A DNA stretch of 64,000 bases from Streptomyces sp. T12 (GTDB lineage: Bacteria > Actinomycetota > Actinomycetes > Streptomycetales > Streptomycetaceae): contig NZ_CP117866.1 in NCBI RefSeq assembly GCF_028736035.1, positions 8,597,001 through 8,661,000 on the forward strand. Reading direction: 5' to 3'. A program made the translations under genes and the position numbers. Below, piece after piece: positions 17,295-27,632 of this stretch. The notes under the pieces were generated by a model. That model saw nothing but the letters and a program-made list of their open reading frames with translations, did no database searches and was not told the origin of the DNA. Each line of letters begins with the position of its first letter. Position 1 is the first letter of the stretch.

Positions 17295-18338
17295 TCAGCC
17301 GAACTGCTGCTCAAGATCCTTGAGCTTGCGCTCCAGGGAGTCGAGCCGTGGCAGCGCCATTGTGTCGTCCTCCGCGGTGAGGTCGACCGCGACCGGGTCA
17401 GAACCGGTGCGTACGGGCTGCAGGGAGGGACGTGAGCGTACGGGCAGTTGCTCCGGCGCGGATATGGCAGGCTCCGCGGAGACTTGGGCCGAGGCACGCT
17501 CCAGGGCCGCCTGCGGCTCCACCTGCCGTCCGCCGCCACGGCCGACGAAGCCGCGGTGGCCCCGGCTGATGGCCTTCAGCTGGGCACGCTCCATGCGCTG
17601 CTGTTCGCGTCGGCGCAGGCGGGCCGACTCCTTCTGCCGCATGTCCTCGCGAACCTCGTCGACCGCCTCGTCCAGGCTGCGCACGCCCTCCAGGAGCATC
17701 AGCGACCAGGCCTTGTACGTCTCGCGGGGAGCCCGCAGCCAGCGGACGATCCGGATCTGCGGGAGAGGCCTCGGCACCAGACCCTGCTCGCGCAGGGCGG
17801 CCCGGCGGGTCTGCTTCAGCGCCCGGTCGAACAGCACCGCCGCGGACAGGGACATGCCGGCGAAGAAGTGCGGGGCGCCGTCGTGGCCGATGCCCCTGGG
17901 CGCGTGCACCCAGTTGAACCAGGCTGCGGCGGCCGCGAACGTCCATACGAGTATCCGGGAGCCGAGCGCCGCGTCACCGTGGCTGGCCTCGCGCACCGCG
18001 AGGACGGAACAGAACATCGCGGCGCCGTCCAGGCCGAACGGCACGAGGTACTGCCAGCCGTTGTGGAGGCCGAGGTTCTGTTCGCCGAAGCCGACCAGGC
18101 CGTGGAAGGAGAGGGCGGCGGCCACGGCCGCGCAGCAGAACAGCAGCACATAGGAGGCGGTGCCGTATATGGCCTCCTTGCGCCTACGGCGCTCTTCGCT
18201 GCGCTCCCACGAGTCGTCCGCGACTGCGTCCTTCCCCGGGGTCTTCCCGCGCCGGAGCACCGCTATCGCCGCCAGCAGGCCCAGGAGCAGGACGGCGCCC
18301 GGAAGCAACCAGTTCAGCGATATGTCGGTCAATCTCAT
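17295..18338 (-). CDS. DUF2637 (SpdB-like) membrane protein
   Basis: 347 residues from ATG 18338 (AAGGGA 7 nt upstream; the frame is open 19 codons further). There is a membrane helix at residues 9-27, a charged loop (ERSEERRRRKEA), then four hydrophobic helices between about 55 and 185 forming the DUF2637 domain with GLDGAAMFCSVLAVREA and FNWVHAPRG. A long charged cytoplasmic tail follows, rich in Arg/Glu and predicted coiled coil (EVREDMRQKESARLRRREQQ). DUF2637 proteins resemble Spd (spread) proteins of Streptomyces conjugative plasmids, and chromosomal copies like this are common. No transfer genes are near, so plasmid origin is not supported. Confidence 0.75.
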   Translation of the reverse strand: MRLTDISLNWLLPGAVLLLGLLAAIAVLRRGKTPGKDAVADDSWERSEERRRRKEAIYGTASYVLLFCCAAVAAALSFHGLVGFGEQNLGLHNGWQYLVPFGLDGAAMFCSVLAVREASHGDAALGSRILVWTFAAAAAWFNWVHAPRGIGHDGAPHFFAGMSLSAAVLFDRALKQTRRAALREQGLVPRPLPQIRIVRWLRAPRETYKAWSLMLLEGVRSLDEAVDEVREDMRQKESARLRRREQQRMERAQLKAISRGHRGFVGRGGGRQVEPQAALERASAQVSAEPAISAPEQLPVRSRPSLQPVRTGSDPVAVDLTAEDDTMALPRLDSLERKLKDLEQQFG

Positions 18339-18642
18339 CTGGGGTCCCTTGCATTGGGATAGGGCGTAACGCCCGCCATAGTGGCCCAATCCCAACGGCC
18401 CTCAGGGGGTTTCGGGGCAAGAGGCCGCCAAGGAAGTGCAAGGGGATGCCCAGGGCGGCGTTCTGCTCGAACTGCCGCTTGAGGGGCGGGAGTTGAGTTC
18501 GAACAACACTACCCGTGCGGGTGGTTCCACGGAAAGTTCCTGCGCGAAGTGAGGAATTTGTGAAACGCCTGTAACCGTAACGGGTGTCCTGCTCGCGGGT
18601 GATCTTACGGCACGGCGGCTTACGCCCGTGTCTGAGGGTGCC
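18339..18642. other. 304-bp intergenic region
   Basis: This holds the upstream region of the DUF2637 gene and the 3' flank of the FhuF-like gene. I see no gene and no clear operator; the part around 18500-18600 is less GC-rich than average, in keeping with a promoter. Confidence 0.5.
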
Positions 18643-19494
18643 TCAACTGGCGGTGGCCAGAAGCTTGGTGACCCGGTCCGCGTCGCAGGTGCGCGGGCAG
18701 GTGGTGCAGGTGTCCTCGGGGCGCAGCGTGTAGAACATGCAGCAGCTCGCCCGGTCCCGGGTGGGCAGTGGCGCGCCGTCCGGTCCGGTGAGTTCGCGGA
18801 AGGCGGCCGAGCCGACGTACGGCTGCGTCGCGCCCGGCAGCAGCAGCTCCAGCTCGTGCCGCGCCCGGTCCTGCTCGCCGTCGCCGAACAGGTGGGCGAC
18901 GTACCACAGGCCCTCGACCAGTTCGTCGGTCGCCATGCCCCACAGTGCGCGTCCGCGCCGCCGCATGCGCGGCCCGAAGCCGGTGAGCACGGGTTCCAGG
19001 TGCTCGGCGACGGCGGCCCGTACCTCCGCGCGCAACGCCTCCTCGTCGGGGACGACCCGGGCGCCGGGCAGGGTGGCCGCCGGGTCGCCGGGCAGGCAGG
19101 CGAAGGTGGTGGGGCGGGCGGCCAGGCGGCCTAGGGCGAGGCCGGGGGCCGTACGGTCGTACGAGACTTGCGTCACGGGGAAGCGGGGGACGCGGCGGAG
19201 CAGGAACCACGGCACGGTGATCAGCAGGCAGACGGGCCAGGCGTACCGGTGCAGACCGAAGCCGGCGACGACATCGGGGCGGGCGGGCTGTCCGTAGTCG
19301 CGCAGTACCTGCGCGTCGTCCCAGGCCAGGAACGCGTCGAGGCCGGTGCCGCCGTCCGCGAGCGAGGCGGCGGTGATCCAGCCGCCGCGGCTGGGGAGCT
19401 GTTCGTCGGTGGACGGCTGGGTGATGTCGAGCCCCGGGAAGACCTCGGTGAGACGGGTGTAGGCGTCTGCGAGGGCTATGGGGGGCACGGACAT
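18643..19494 (-). CDS. FhuF-like ferric siderophore reductase, (2Fe-2S) protein
   Basis: 283 residues. The C-terminus contains SCCMFYTLRPEDTCTTC, a C-C-X10-C-X2-C arrangement that binds the [2Fe-2S] cluster in FhuF-type reductases. The N-terminal 200 residues resemble the IucA/FhuF family. It is expected to reduce iron in imported siderophores in the cytoplasm so that it can be released. An iron box lies just upstream (19520-19539), so transcription should be repressed by an IdeR/DmdR-type regulator when iron is plentiful. It stands alone, divergent from the GntR gene. Confidence 0.85.
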   Translation of the reverse strand: MSVPPIALADAYTRLTEVFPGLDITQPSTDEQLPSRGGWITAASLADGGTGLDAFLAWDDAQVLRDYGQPARPDVVAGFGLHRYAWPVCLLITVPWFLLRRVPRFPVTQVSYDRTAPGLALGRLAARPTTFACLPGDPAATLPGARVVPDEEALRAEVRAAVAEHLEPVLTGFGPRMRRRGRALWGMATDELVEGLWYVAHLFGDGEQDRARHELELLLPGATQPYVGSAAFRELTGPDGAPLPTRDRASCCMFYTLRPEDTCTTCPRTCDADRVTKLLATAS

Positions 19495-19519
19495 GGAGGC
19501 CGCCGATCCGTGAGACTTT

Positions 19520-19539
19520 GAAGGTAAGGCTTACCTTAC
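19520..19539. promoter_or_regulatory. Iron box (IdeR/DmdR-type operator)
   Basis: GAAGGTAAGGCTTACCTTAC is a near-perfect inverted repeat closely matching the DmdR/IdeR consensus (TTAGGTTAGGCTAACCTAA type). It begins 26 bp upstream of the FhuF-like start codon, in the divergent region with the GntR gene. Confidence 0.88.
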
Positions 19540-19648
19540 CCAAGATCGCTGCGGTTTGAACTGTCGAGTTCTGCGCCTATGGTGCTTGACGGGCGAGTAA
19601 CAACCCGCCGTAATGACCCCAAGTACTGACACGTCCGGAGGAGGACCC

Positions 19649-20497
19649 GTGAAGCAGGGCGCGCAGGGCTCCGCGGCTACGGGGATTCCGCCGGTCTCTC
19701 AGGTGCCGGGGGGCTCAGGGGCGCCGCAGGTGCCGCGGGTGCCGCCGCAGGGCCGGGCCCCGGGCGTGGACCTGGGCGTGGACCTGGATCGGGAGCGGGG
19801 TGCCGGTGCCTCGGCGCCGACGGCTCGGGGTGAGCACACCCACAGTGAGCAGCCGATCCCGCGGCCGCGTCCGGTCGTCCAGCGGGCCTCGGTGCGGGGG
19901 CAGATCCTCGACGCCCTGCGTACCGCGCTCGTCGCCGGTGAGCTGACTCCCGGCGCGGTCTACTCGGCCCCCGCACTCGGCGAACGCTTCGGTGTCTCCG
20001 CCACGCCGGTGCGCGAGGCCATGCAGCAGCTCGCGCTGGAGGGCGCCGTCGAGGTCGTCCCCAACCGGGGGTTCCGGGTGGTCGAACGCGGCGCCCGGGA
20101 ACTGGCCGAGCTGGCCGAGGTCCGGGCGCTGATCGAGGTCCCGGTGATGCTCCGGCTCGCTCGCACCGTCCCTGTCGAACGCTGGGCGGAACTACGCCCG
20201 TTGGCGGAGGCGACGGTCCGGGCGGCCTCGACCGGCTGCCGGGCCACGTACGCGGAGACCGATCGCACCTTCCACCGCGCCGTGCTCTCCCTCTGCGGCA
20301 ACGAACAACTCGTCCAGATCGCCGACGACCTCCACCGGCGCGCCCAGTGGCCCCTGGTCAGCGCCGTCCTCTCGTCCGGCCGGGGTCACGCCGACCTCAT
20401 CGCCGACGCGGCCGAACACATGGCACTGCTGGACGCGTTGATCGCCGGGGATCTGGATGGGGTGCGGTCGCTGGTGGGGGAGCACTTCGCGGGGTAG
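19649..20497 (+). CDS. GntR family (FadR-type, FCD domain) regulator
   Basis: 282 residues from GTG 19649, which has GGAGGAGG 4 nt upstream; an ATG at 19613 is in frame but has no good ribosome site. The first 80 residues are low-complexity Gly/Pro. A GntR winged helix follows (QILDALRTALVAGELTPGAVYS, LGERFGVSATPVREAMQQL) and then an all-helical FCD effector domain (EVRALIEVPVMLRLAR, TDRTFHRAVLSLCGNEQL, DLIADAAEHMALLDA) with Asp and His residues that bind metal in such domains. It lies 3.2 kb before the purine genes and could regulate them, but this is only positional. It is convergent with the TPR gene. Confidence 0.85.
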   Translation: MKQGAQGSAATGIPPVSQVPGGSGAPQVPRVPPQGRAPGVDLGVDLDRERGAGASAPTARGEHTHSEQPIPRPRPVVQRASVRGQILDALRTALVAGELTPGAVYSAPALGERFGVSATPVREAMQQLALEGAVEVVPNRGFRVVERGARELAELAEVRALIEVPVMLRLARTVPVERWAELRPLAEATVRAASTGCRATYAETDRTFHRAVLSLCGNEQLVQIADDLHRRAQWPLVSAVLSSGRGHADLIADAAEHMALLDALIAGDLDGVRSLVGEHFAG

Positions 20498-20608
20498 CGT
20501 CCGCCGGTTGGGCCGGGGTACCTGCGGCGGCCTGTGCGGGTGGAGTGGGGGTGCGCGTAGCGCGGGCGGGTGTGTTGTGGGTCGGGGCCGTGCGCGGCTG
20601 TGGGTGCG

Positions 20609-20668
20609 TCCGCCCCAGCCGCGGGCAGTCGTGCCGCTGGGGCGGCACGGGTGGGCGCGGGCGGCACC
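20609..20668. repeat. Conserved Streptomyces intergenic hairpin, possible bidirectional terminator
   Basis: CGTGCCGC (20630-20637) pairs with GCGGCACG (20642-20649) across a TGGG loop, flanked by CCGCCCCAGCCGCGGG and GGGTGGGCGCGGGCGGC. I recognise this as a sequence type often seen between convergent Streptomyces genes, and here it lies between the convergent gntR and TPR genes. Confidence 0.6.
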
Positions 20669-20720
20669 CAGTCCAACCCGCAAAGCGAACGGCACCTGTG
20701 ACTCGGCCCAGCCGACGCAG

Positions 20721-21494
20721 TCACGCCGTGGCCGCTCCCGTCGTCGGCGGGGTGGGGGCCAACTGGCGGGCCAGCCAGGTCGGTACGCCGCCCAGGAGGC
20801 GGAACAGGCGGCGGGCCTCCTCGCGCAGCCGTGCGGCCTCCGGTTCGGTCTCCGCGTCGGCGAGAGACGCCAGGGCGGGGGCCGTGCCCACGAGGTAGCC
20901 CAACTCCTCGCGGATGCGGAGGGATTCGGCGAAGCCGTGCCGGGCCTCCGCCAACTCGCCGTCCCGCAGGGCGAGTCCGGCCAAGTGGCGCCAGGTGAAG
21001 GAGAGCAGGAGCGGGTCGCCGTGTGCTGTCGCGCCCGCGTGTGCGCGGCGGTAGGCCGCCCGCGCCGCCTGCGGGGAGCGCGTCAGGTTCTCCGCCAGGA
21101 GCCCCCGGCGGAAGTCGAGCAGAGCCCTGCCCGCCGCCCCCGGAGGGATCAGCGCCGCCGCCCGCCCCAGCGCGGCCCGCGCCTCGTCGGCCCGGTCGCG
21201 CACTCCGTGCAGTGTCGACGCGTAGGCAAGTTGCCCGCGTTCACAAGCGGCCGCGCCCCGCTCGTCGTCACCGTGCGCGAGCGCCTCGGCCGTGCGGAGC
21301 GCGTCCTCGGCCTCCTCCCAGCCCTGCTCGGTGTAGAGACAGCGCTCCACCAGCAGCGACGCCCGCTGCAGCGCGGTCTGCGCGGTCACCGGCTGTAGCA
21401 GGGCCGCCGCGTCCGCCCAGCAAGCGCGTGAGCGCAGCCGCCATACCGCGGTCTGGAGTGGATCGTCACCGGCGGTCGTTCCGTTACCAGACAT
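20721..21494 (-). CDS. TPR-like helical repeat protein
   Basis: 257 residues from ATG 21494 (the frame extends 11 codons upstream). It is almost all alpha-helical with alternating Ala/Leu/Arg pattern typical of tetratricopeptide repeats, for example EQGWEEAEDALRTAEALAHG, RADEARAALGRAAALIP and DGELAEARHGFAESLRIRE. No catalytic, membrane or DNA-binding segment is visible. It probably mediates protein contacts. It is upstream-adjacent to pucR on the same strand across a 178-bp gap and convergent with the GntR gene. I cannot assign a partner. Confidence 0.7.
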   Translation of the reverse strand: MSGNGTTAGDDPLQTAVWRLRSRACWADAAALLQPVTAQTALQRASLLVERCLYTEQGWEEAEDALRTAEALAHGDDERGAAACERGQLAYASTLHGVRDRADEARAALGRAAALIPPGAAGRALLDFRRGLLAENLTRSPQAARAAYRRAHAGATAHGDPLLLSFTWRHLAGLALRDGELAEARHGFAESLRIREELGYLVGTAPALASLADAETEPEAARLREEARRLFRLLGGVPTWLARQLAPTPPTTGAATA

Positions 21495-21672
21495 GGCGGT
21501 ATACGCCACCTCGCCCTCCCCGAGCACGCCATCGAGCTGTTGAGTGGTGGCGGCATCTCAGCACGAATCCGCTCGCCCGGCCAAGGGGGTGGGTGAAGGA
21601 TTTCACAAAGTCGTGGGACAGCGGCGGCACTTGGTGCCATCCGCACGAGGGCTCGGGAGGGCTCGCGCGGGC

Positions 21673-23346
21673 TCAACTCATCCGCAATGCCAAGAAGAAA
21701 TCCAGCTTGTCCTCCAGGCGGGAGAGGTCCCGGCTCGTCAACTGCTCGATCCGCCCTACCCGGTAGCGCAGTGTGTTGACGTGCAGGTGCAGCCGGGTCG
21801 CGCAGCGGGTCCAGGAGCCGTCGCAGTCGAGGAAGGCTTCCAGGGTGGGGATCAGTTCGGCGCGGTGGCGGCGGTCGTAGTCGCGCAGGGGGTCCAGGAG
21901 GCGGGCCGTGAAGGCTCGGCGTACGTCGTCCGGCACGAAGGGGAGCAGGAGGACGTGGGAGGCCAGCTCCTGGTGGCCTGCGGCGCAGACACGGCCCGTG
22001 CGGGCCGCCGCCACCCGGCGGGCATGCCGGGCCTCCTCCAGGGCGCCGCGCAGGCCCTCCGCCGAGTGCACCGCCGCGCTCACGCCGAGGGTGACCCGGC
22101 CGTCGCCGTCCAGGCCCGCCGACAGCGCCTCCCGGATCGAGTCGAGGAGGGCGTCCGCGTGGATCCCCGCTTCGGAGCCGTCGTGCTCCGACGGCACCGC
22201 CGGGAGGGGGACGAGCGCGATGGCCTCGTCGCCGGTGTGGGCCACGGCGATGCGGTCGGACGGCTCGGGGCCGGTCGCGAGCGGGTCGACCAGGATCTCC
22301 TCCAGGAGGGACTGGGCGATCGGGCCGGGCTCGGTGTCCCCGCCCTCCCACTCGACGCGGGCCACCACCACCTGCCAGTGGGGGGCCGCGCCCAGGCCGG
22401 GCAGCAGCACCGGCGCCGCCACCCGCAGGCGCGCGGCGATCTCGGCCGGCGCCGCGCCCGTCTGGACCAGCTCCAGGACCTCCTGGGCGAGGCGGCGGCG
22501 GACCGTGCGGGCTGCGTCCCTGCGGTCCCGTTCCACCGCGATCAGCTGTGTGACGCCCTGGAGCAGGTCGAGCCGCTCCTCGGGCCAGTCGCTCGCGTCC
22601 GCCTCCACGGCCAGCAGCCAGTCCGACAGCACCGTCTCGCGCACGTCCCGCGAGGCCCGCGGGGAGCGGCCGCTGCTGCGGATCGGGAAGAGGGAGTACG
22701 GCGTGCTGCCTATGGCCATGCGGTGGGGGCCGCGACGGCCCGTGCGGGCGGCCGACAGGTGCTCCGCCGCCAGCTTCGCGCACATGTCCGCGGGCAGCGC
22801 CGGGCCACCCTCCTTCGAGCCCGCGATGAGCCGCCCGGTCGGTGACAGCACCCACGCCCGCAGGTCCAGGTCCGAGCCCAGGAGGTCGAGGACGACGTCC
22901 GGACCGCCGCCCGCCGGGCCCGACGTCATCATCCGGCGGTGGCGGTCGACGACGGCCGCGAGGTCCCCGGCCCGCTCGCCGCTGACCTGCCGTACGACAT
23001 GCTCGGTGATCGTCGCGAACGCCACCGACTCGTGCACCGCGAAGAGCGGCAGACGGTGCCGGGTGCAGGCCAGCACCAGGTCGTCGGGGATGTCGCCCAT
23101 CTCGGCCTCACCCGCCGCCAGCGCGGCCACGCCGGCCTGCACCAGCAGGCGGACGAAAGGCTCGGAGTCCGCGGCGTTCCTGCGCCAGGCCAGCCCGGTG
23201 AGCACCAGCTCACCGCCCGAGAGATAGCGGCTGGGGTCCCTGAGGTCGGTGGTCATCACACCGCGCACGGTGCGGTCCAGCTCTTCCTCGCCGCCGAGCA
23301 GCTTGAGGCCCAGCGCGTCGGTGTCCAGCAGTGCGCGCAGCCGCAT
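21673..23346 (-). CDS. pucR: PucR family transcriptional regulator
   Basis: 557 residues. The N-terminal purine-catabolism-regulator-like domain (LLDTDALGLKLLGGEEELDRTVRGV...MTTDLRDPSRYLSGGELVLTG) is followed by a central CdaR/GGDEF-like domain (about 290-420) and the C-terminal PucR helix-turn-helix (TLEAFLDCDGSWTRCATRLHL, VNTLRYRVGRIEQLT). In Bacillus and actinomycetes this family responds to purine breakdown products. Here it is divergent from the xanthine dehydrogenase genes, with 377 bp between, and is the obvious regulator of that operon. Length is normal. Confidence 0.9.
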   Translation of the reverse strand: MRLRALLDTDALGLKLLGGEEELDRTVRGVMTTDLRDPSRYLSGGELVLTGLAWRRNAADSEPFVRLLVQAGVAALAAGEAEMGDIPDDLVLACTRHRLPLFAVHESVAFATITEHVVRQVSGERAGDLAAVVDRHRRMMTSGPAGGGPDVVLDLLGSDLDLRAWVLSPTGRLIAGSKEGGPALPADMCAKLAAEHLSAARTGRRGPHRMAIGSTPYSLFPIRSSGRSPRASRDVRETVLSDWLLAVEADASDWPEERLDLLQGVTQLIAVERDRRDAARTVRRRLAQEVLELVQTGAAPAEIAARLRVAAPVLLPGLGAAPHWQVVVARVEWEGGDTEPGPIAQSLLEEILVDPLATGPEPSDRIAVAHTGDEAIALVPLPAVPSEHDGSEAGIHADALLDSIREALSAGLDGDGRVTLGVSAAVHSAEGLRGALEEARHARRVAAARTGRVCAAGHQELASHVLLLPFVPDDVRRAFTARLLDPLRDYDRRHRAELIPTLEAFLDCDGSWTRCATRLHLHVNTLRYRVGRIEQLTSRDLSRLEDKLDFFLALRMS

Positions 23347-23723
23347 TCTCGTCGCCGCCGTTCTTTGTCTCGAAATCTACGATGGATCCAGGAGGGTCGT
23401 GTGGTGAGCGGCCCGTCCGGCGGGCCGGTCCATGGTGACCGGCGTCTCCCGAGCTGTGTCCCGGCTGTGTCCCTGGTCACAAGGGCTGTGTCTCACGTTT
23501 CCACGGGAAAACCAGGAGGTTACTGGTGACCTCCGTTCATACGAATCTACAAGATGCCCGCCCTGGCCAGCCAACTCCTTCATGGTTTCCGTGACTGACC
23601 GCGGTGGAGCACGGCGCTGTGTACTGACGTCAATGCGCGTTAACAGCACATGAACGAGCCGGACCTGCCGCACCTGATCTGGCTCAAACCGTACGACCCA
23701 CGAGACGAAGAAGAGAGCCGGTC
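23347..23723. other. 377-bp divergent pucR/xanthine dehydrogenase region
   Basis: No gene is seen. Two similar blocks, CGAAATCTACGATGG (from 23371) and ACGAATCTACAAGATG (from 23541), could be PucR-binding half sites, the first close to the pucR start. The dehydrogenase promoter must also lie here. This is weak evidence from repeat alone. Confidence 0.4.
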
Positions 23724-24613
23724 ATGGACTTCCTTCGCCCCGCCAGCTGGGAGGAGGCGCTCGCCGCTAAGGCAGAGCACCCCACCGCTGTGCCGATTGC
23801 GGGTGGCACCGATGTGATGGTCGAGATCAACTTCGACCACCGCCGGCCCGAGTACCTCCTCGACCTGAACCGCATCGGCGACCTCTACGAGTGGGAGGTC
23901 GGCGAGGACAGCGTGCGGCTCGGCGCCTCCGTCCCGTACACCCACATCATGGAGAACCTGCGCGCCGAGCTGCCGGGCCTCGCCCTCGCCTCGCACACGG
24001 TCGCCTCCCCGCAGATCCGCAACCGCGGCGGCGTCGGCGGCAACCTCGGCACCGCCTCCCCGGCCGGCGACGCCCACCCCGCCCTGCTCGCGGCAGGCGC
24101 CGAGGTCGAGGTCGAGTCGGTGCGCGGCAGCCGCCGTATCCCGATCGACGAGTTCTACACCGGCGTGAAGCGCAACGCGCTGGCAGCGGATGAGCTCATC
24201 CGGGCCGTGCACATCAAGAAGGCCGACGGGCCCCAGCAGTACTCCAAGGTCGGCACGCGCAACGCGATGGTCATCGCCGTGTGCGCCTTCGGGCTGGCCC
24301 TGCATCCCGAGTCGCGGACCGTTCGTACGGGGATCGGTTCTGCCGCTCCCACGCCCGTGCGGGCCAAGGCCGCCGAGGAGTTCCTGAACGCGGCGCTCGA
24401 AGAGGGCGGCTTCTGGGACAACGGCAAGATCATCACCCCGTCGGTCGCCAAGCAGTTCGCGGAGCTGTGCTCCGGCGCCTGCAACCCGATCGACGACGTC
24501 CGGGGCACGGCGAGCTACCGCCGCCACGCGGTCGGCATCATGGCCCGCCGCACGCTGACCTGGACCTGGGAGTCGTACCGCGGCACCGCCGCCCGCACGG
24601 AGGGAGTCGCCTG

Positions 24614-24614
<1 letters not shown>
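23724..24614 (+). CDS. Xanthine dehydrogenase, FAD-binding subunit
   Basis: 296 residues. Middle subunit of a three-polypeptide molybdenum hydroxylase that converts hypoxanthine to xanthine and urate. FAD contacts are visible in PIAGGTDVMVEINF near the N-terminus and IRNRGGVGGNLGTASPAGDAHPAL around residues 95-115; the C-terminal CO-dehydrogenase-flavoprotein domain follows. The TGA stop overlaps the ATG of the iron-sulfur subunit (24612-24616), so the two are translationally coupled. It is the first gene of the operon, divergent from pucR. Confidence 0.93.
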
Positions 24615-25225
<611 letters not shown>

Positions 25226-25230
25226 AGAAC

Positions 25231-27615
25231 ATGCCTACCAATGGCGCTCCCACGAAGATCACCCAGGGGTCCCAGACCAAGGGCGGCATCGGTGAGTCGA
25301 CGCTCCGCCCGGACGGCACCCTCAAGGTCACCGGCGAGTTCGCGTACTCGTCCGACATGTGGCACGAGGACATGCTCTGGGGCCAGATCCTGCGCTCCAC
25401 CGTCGCGCACGCCGAGATCGTGTCCATCGACACGAGCGAGGCCCTCGCCATGGCGGGCGTCTACGCCGTCATGACGTACGACGACCTGCCGACCGACGTG
25501 AAGAACTACGGCCTGGAGATCCAGGACACCCCGGTCCTCGCGCACGGCAAGGTACGCCACCACGGTGAGCCGGTCGCGATCGTCGCCGCCGACCACCCGG
25601 AGACCGCGCGCCGCGCCGCCGCCAAGATCAAGGTCGAGTACCGCGAACTGCCCGTCATCACCGACGAGGCCTCCGCGACCGCCCCGGACGCGATCCTCAT
25701 CCACGAGGGCCGCGACGACCACCACAGCGGCCACGTCCCGCACCCGAACATCGTGCACCGCCAGCCGATCTTCCGCGGCGACGCGGCACAGGCCGCCAAG
25801 CGGGCCGACGTGATCGTCAAGGGCGAGTACACCTTCGGCATGCAGGACCAGGCCTTCCTCGGCCCGGAGTCCGGCCTCGCCGTGCCGGACGAGGACGGCG
25901 GCGTCCACCTCTACATCGCCACCCAGTGGCTGCACTCCGACCTGCGCCAGATCGCGCCCGTCCTCGGCCTGCCCGAGAGCAAGGTCCGGATGACGCTGTC
26001 CGGCGTGGGCGGGGCCTTCGGCGGCCGCGAGGACCTGTCGATGCAGATCCACGCCTGCCTGCTGGCGCTGCGGACCGGGAAGCCCGTAAAGATCGTTTAC
26101 AACCGGTTCGAGTCCTTCTTCGGGCACGTCCACCGCCACCCCGCCAAGCTCTACTACGAGCACGGCGCCACGAAGGACGGCAAGCTCACCCACGTCAAGT
26201 GCCGAATCGTGCTGGACGGCGGAGCGTACGCCTCCGCGTCCCCCGCGGTCGTCGGCAACGCCTCCTCGCTCAGCATCGGCCCGTACGTCGTCGAGGACGT
26301 CGACATCGAGGCCATCGCCCTCTACACCAACAACCCGCCCTGCGGCGCGATGCGCGGCTTCGGCGCGGTCCAGGCGTGCTTCGCCTACGAGGCGCAGATG
26401 GACAAGGTGGCCCAGCAGCTCGGCATGGACCCGATCAGGTTCCGGCAGCTGAACGCCATGGAGCAGGGGACCATCATGCCGACCGGGCAGCCGGTCGACT
26501 CCCCGGCGCCGGTCGCCGAACTCCTGCGCCGCGTCAAGGCGATGCCGCTCCCGCCGGAGCGCCAGTGGGAGAGCAGCGAGGGCGCGGACGTACGGCAGCT
26601 GCCGGGCGGTCTGTCCAACACCACGCACGGTGAAGGCGTCGTACGTGGCATCGGCTACGCGGTCGGCATCAAGAACGTCGGCTTCTCCGAGGGCTTCGAC
26701 GACTACTCCACCGCCAAGGTGCGCATGGAGGTCGTCGGCGGCGAGCCCGTCGCGACCGTGCACACGGCCATGGCGGAGGTCGGCCAGGGCGGTGTCACCG
26801 TCCACGCGCAGATCGCCCGCACCGAGCTGGGCGTCGCGCAGGTGACGATCCACCCGGCGGACACGCAGGTGGGCAGCGCCGGTTCGACGTCCGCGTCGCG
26901 GCAGACGTACGTCACCGGCGGCGCCGTCAAGAACTCCTGCGAGCTGGTCCGCGAGAAGGTCCTGGAGATCGGGCGCCGCAAGTTCGGCTCCTACCACCCG
27001 GCTTGGGCGACGGCGGAGCTGTTGCTCGAGGGCGGCAAGGTCGTCACCGACGGCGGCGAAGTGCTCGCCGACCTGGTGGACGTCCTCGAAGGCGAGACCG
27101 TCGAGATCGAGGCCGAGTGGCGGCACCGTCCGACCGAGGCTTTCGACCTGCGCACCGGCCAGGGCTTCGGCCACGTCCAGTACTCCTTCGCCGCGCACCG
27201 CGCCGTCGTCGAGGTGGACACCGAGCTCGGCCTGGTGAAGGTGATCGAGCTGGCCTGCGCCCAGGACGTCGGCAAGGCGCTCAACCCGCTGTCCGTCATC
27301 GGCCAGATCCAGGGCGGTACGACCCAGGGGCTCGGCGTGGCGGTCATGGAGGAGATCATCGTCGACCCCAAGACCGCGAAGGTGCGCAACCCCTCCTTCA
27401 CGGACTACCTCATCCCCACGATCCTCGACACGCCGACCATCCCCGTCGACGTGCTCGAACTCGCCGACGACCACGCCCCCTACGGGCTGCGCGGCATCGG
27501 CGAGGCCCCCACCCTGTCGTCGACCCCGGCCGTCCTCGCGGCGATCCGGAACGCGACGGGGCTGGAGCTGAACCGGACGCCGGTACGGCCGGAACACCTC
27601 ACCGGCACGGCGTAA
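25231..27615 (+). CDS. Xanthine dehydrogenase, molybdopterin-binding subunit
   Basis: 794 residues, ATG 25231, starting 5 nt after the iron-sulfur subunit stop. Catalytic subunit of the xanthine dehydrogenase family. Molybdenum-cofactor contacts are in GVGGAFGGREDLS, AMRGFGAVQACFAYE and VGQGGVTVHAQIA; the glutamate expected to act as base is in GLRGIGEAPTLS near the C-terminus. The N-terminal aldehyde-oxidase a/b hammerhead domain (about 30-140) is intact. The order FAD, 2Fe-2S, Mo subunit is the common actinobacterial arrangement. An inverted-repeat terminator follows, so the permease has its own promoter or reads through. Confidence 0.94.
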   Translation: MPTNGAPTKITQGSQTKGGIGESTLRPDGTLKVTGEFAYSSDMWHEDMLWGQILRSTVAHAEIVSIDTSEALAMAGVYAVMTYDDLPTDVKNYGLEIQDTPVLAHGKVRHHGEPVAIVAADHPETARRAAAKIKVEYRELPVITDEASATAPDAILIHEGRDDHHSGHVPHPNIVHRQPIFRGDAAQAAKRADVIVKGEYTFGMQDQAFLGPESGLAVPDEDGGVHLYIATQWLHSDLRQIAPVLGLPESKVRMTLSGVGGAFGGREDLSMQIHACLLALRTGKPVKIVYNRFESFFGHVHRHPAKLYYEHGATKDGKLTHVKCRIVLDGGAYASASPAVVGNASSLSIGPYVVEDVDIEAIALYTNNPPCGAMRGFGAVQACFAYEAQMDKVAQQLGMDPIRFRQLNAMEQGTIMPTGQPVDSPAPVAELLRRVKAMPLPPERQWESSEGADVRQLPGGLSNTTHGEGVVRGIGYAVGIKNVGFSEGFDDYSTAKVRMEVVGGEPVATVHTAMAEVGQGGVTVHAQIARTELGVAQVTIHPADTQVGSAGSTSASRQTYVTGGAVKNSCELVREKVLEIGRRKFGSYHPAWATAELLLEGGKVVTDGGEVLADLVDVLEGETVEIEAEWRHRPTEAFDLRTGQGFGHVQYSFAAHRAVVEVDTELGLVKVIELACAQDVGKALNPLSVIGQIQGGTTQGLGVAVMEEIIVDPKTAKVRNPSFTDYLIPTILDTPTIPVDVLELADDHAPYGLRGIGEAPTLSSTPAVLAAIRNATGLELNRTPVRPEHLTGTA

Positions 27616-27632
27616 GGAAATCCCGCAAGTCC

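Noticed and set aside
17295..18338. Conjugative plasmid spread gene and integrated plasmid
   Set aside because: DUF2637 alone is common on Streptomyces chromosomes; no traB, rep, integrase or att repeats are nearby.
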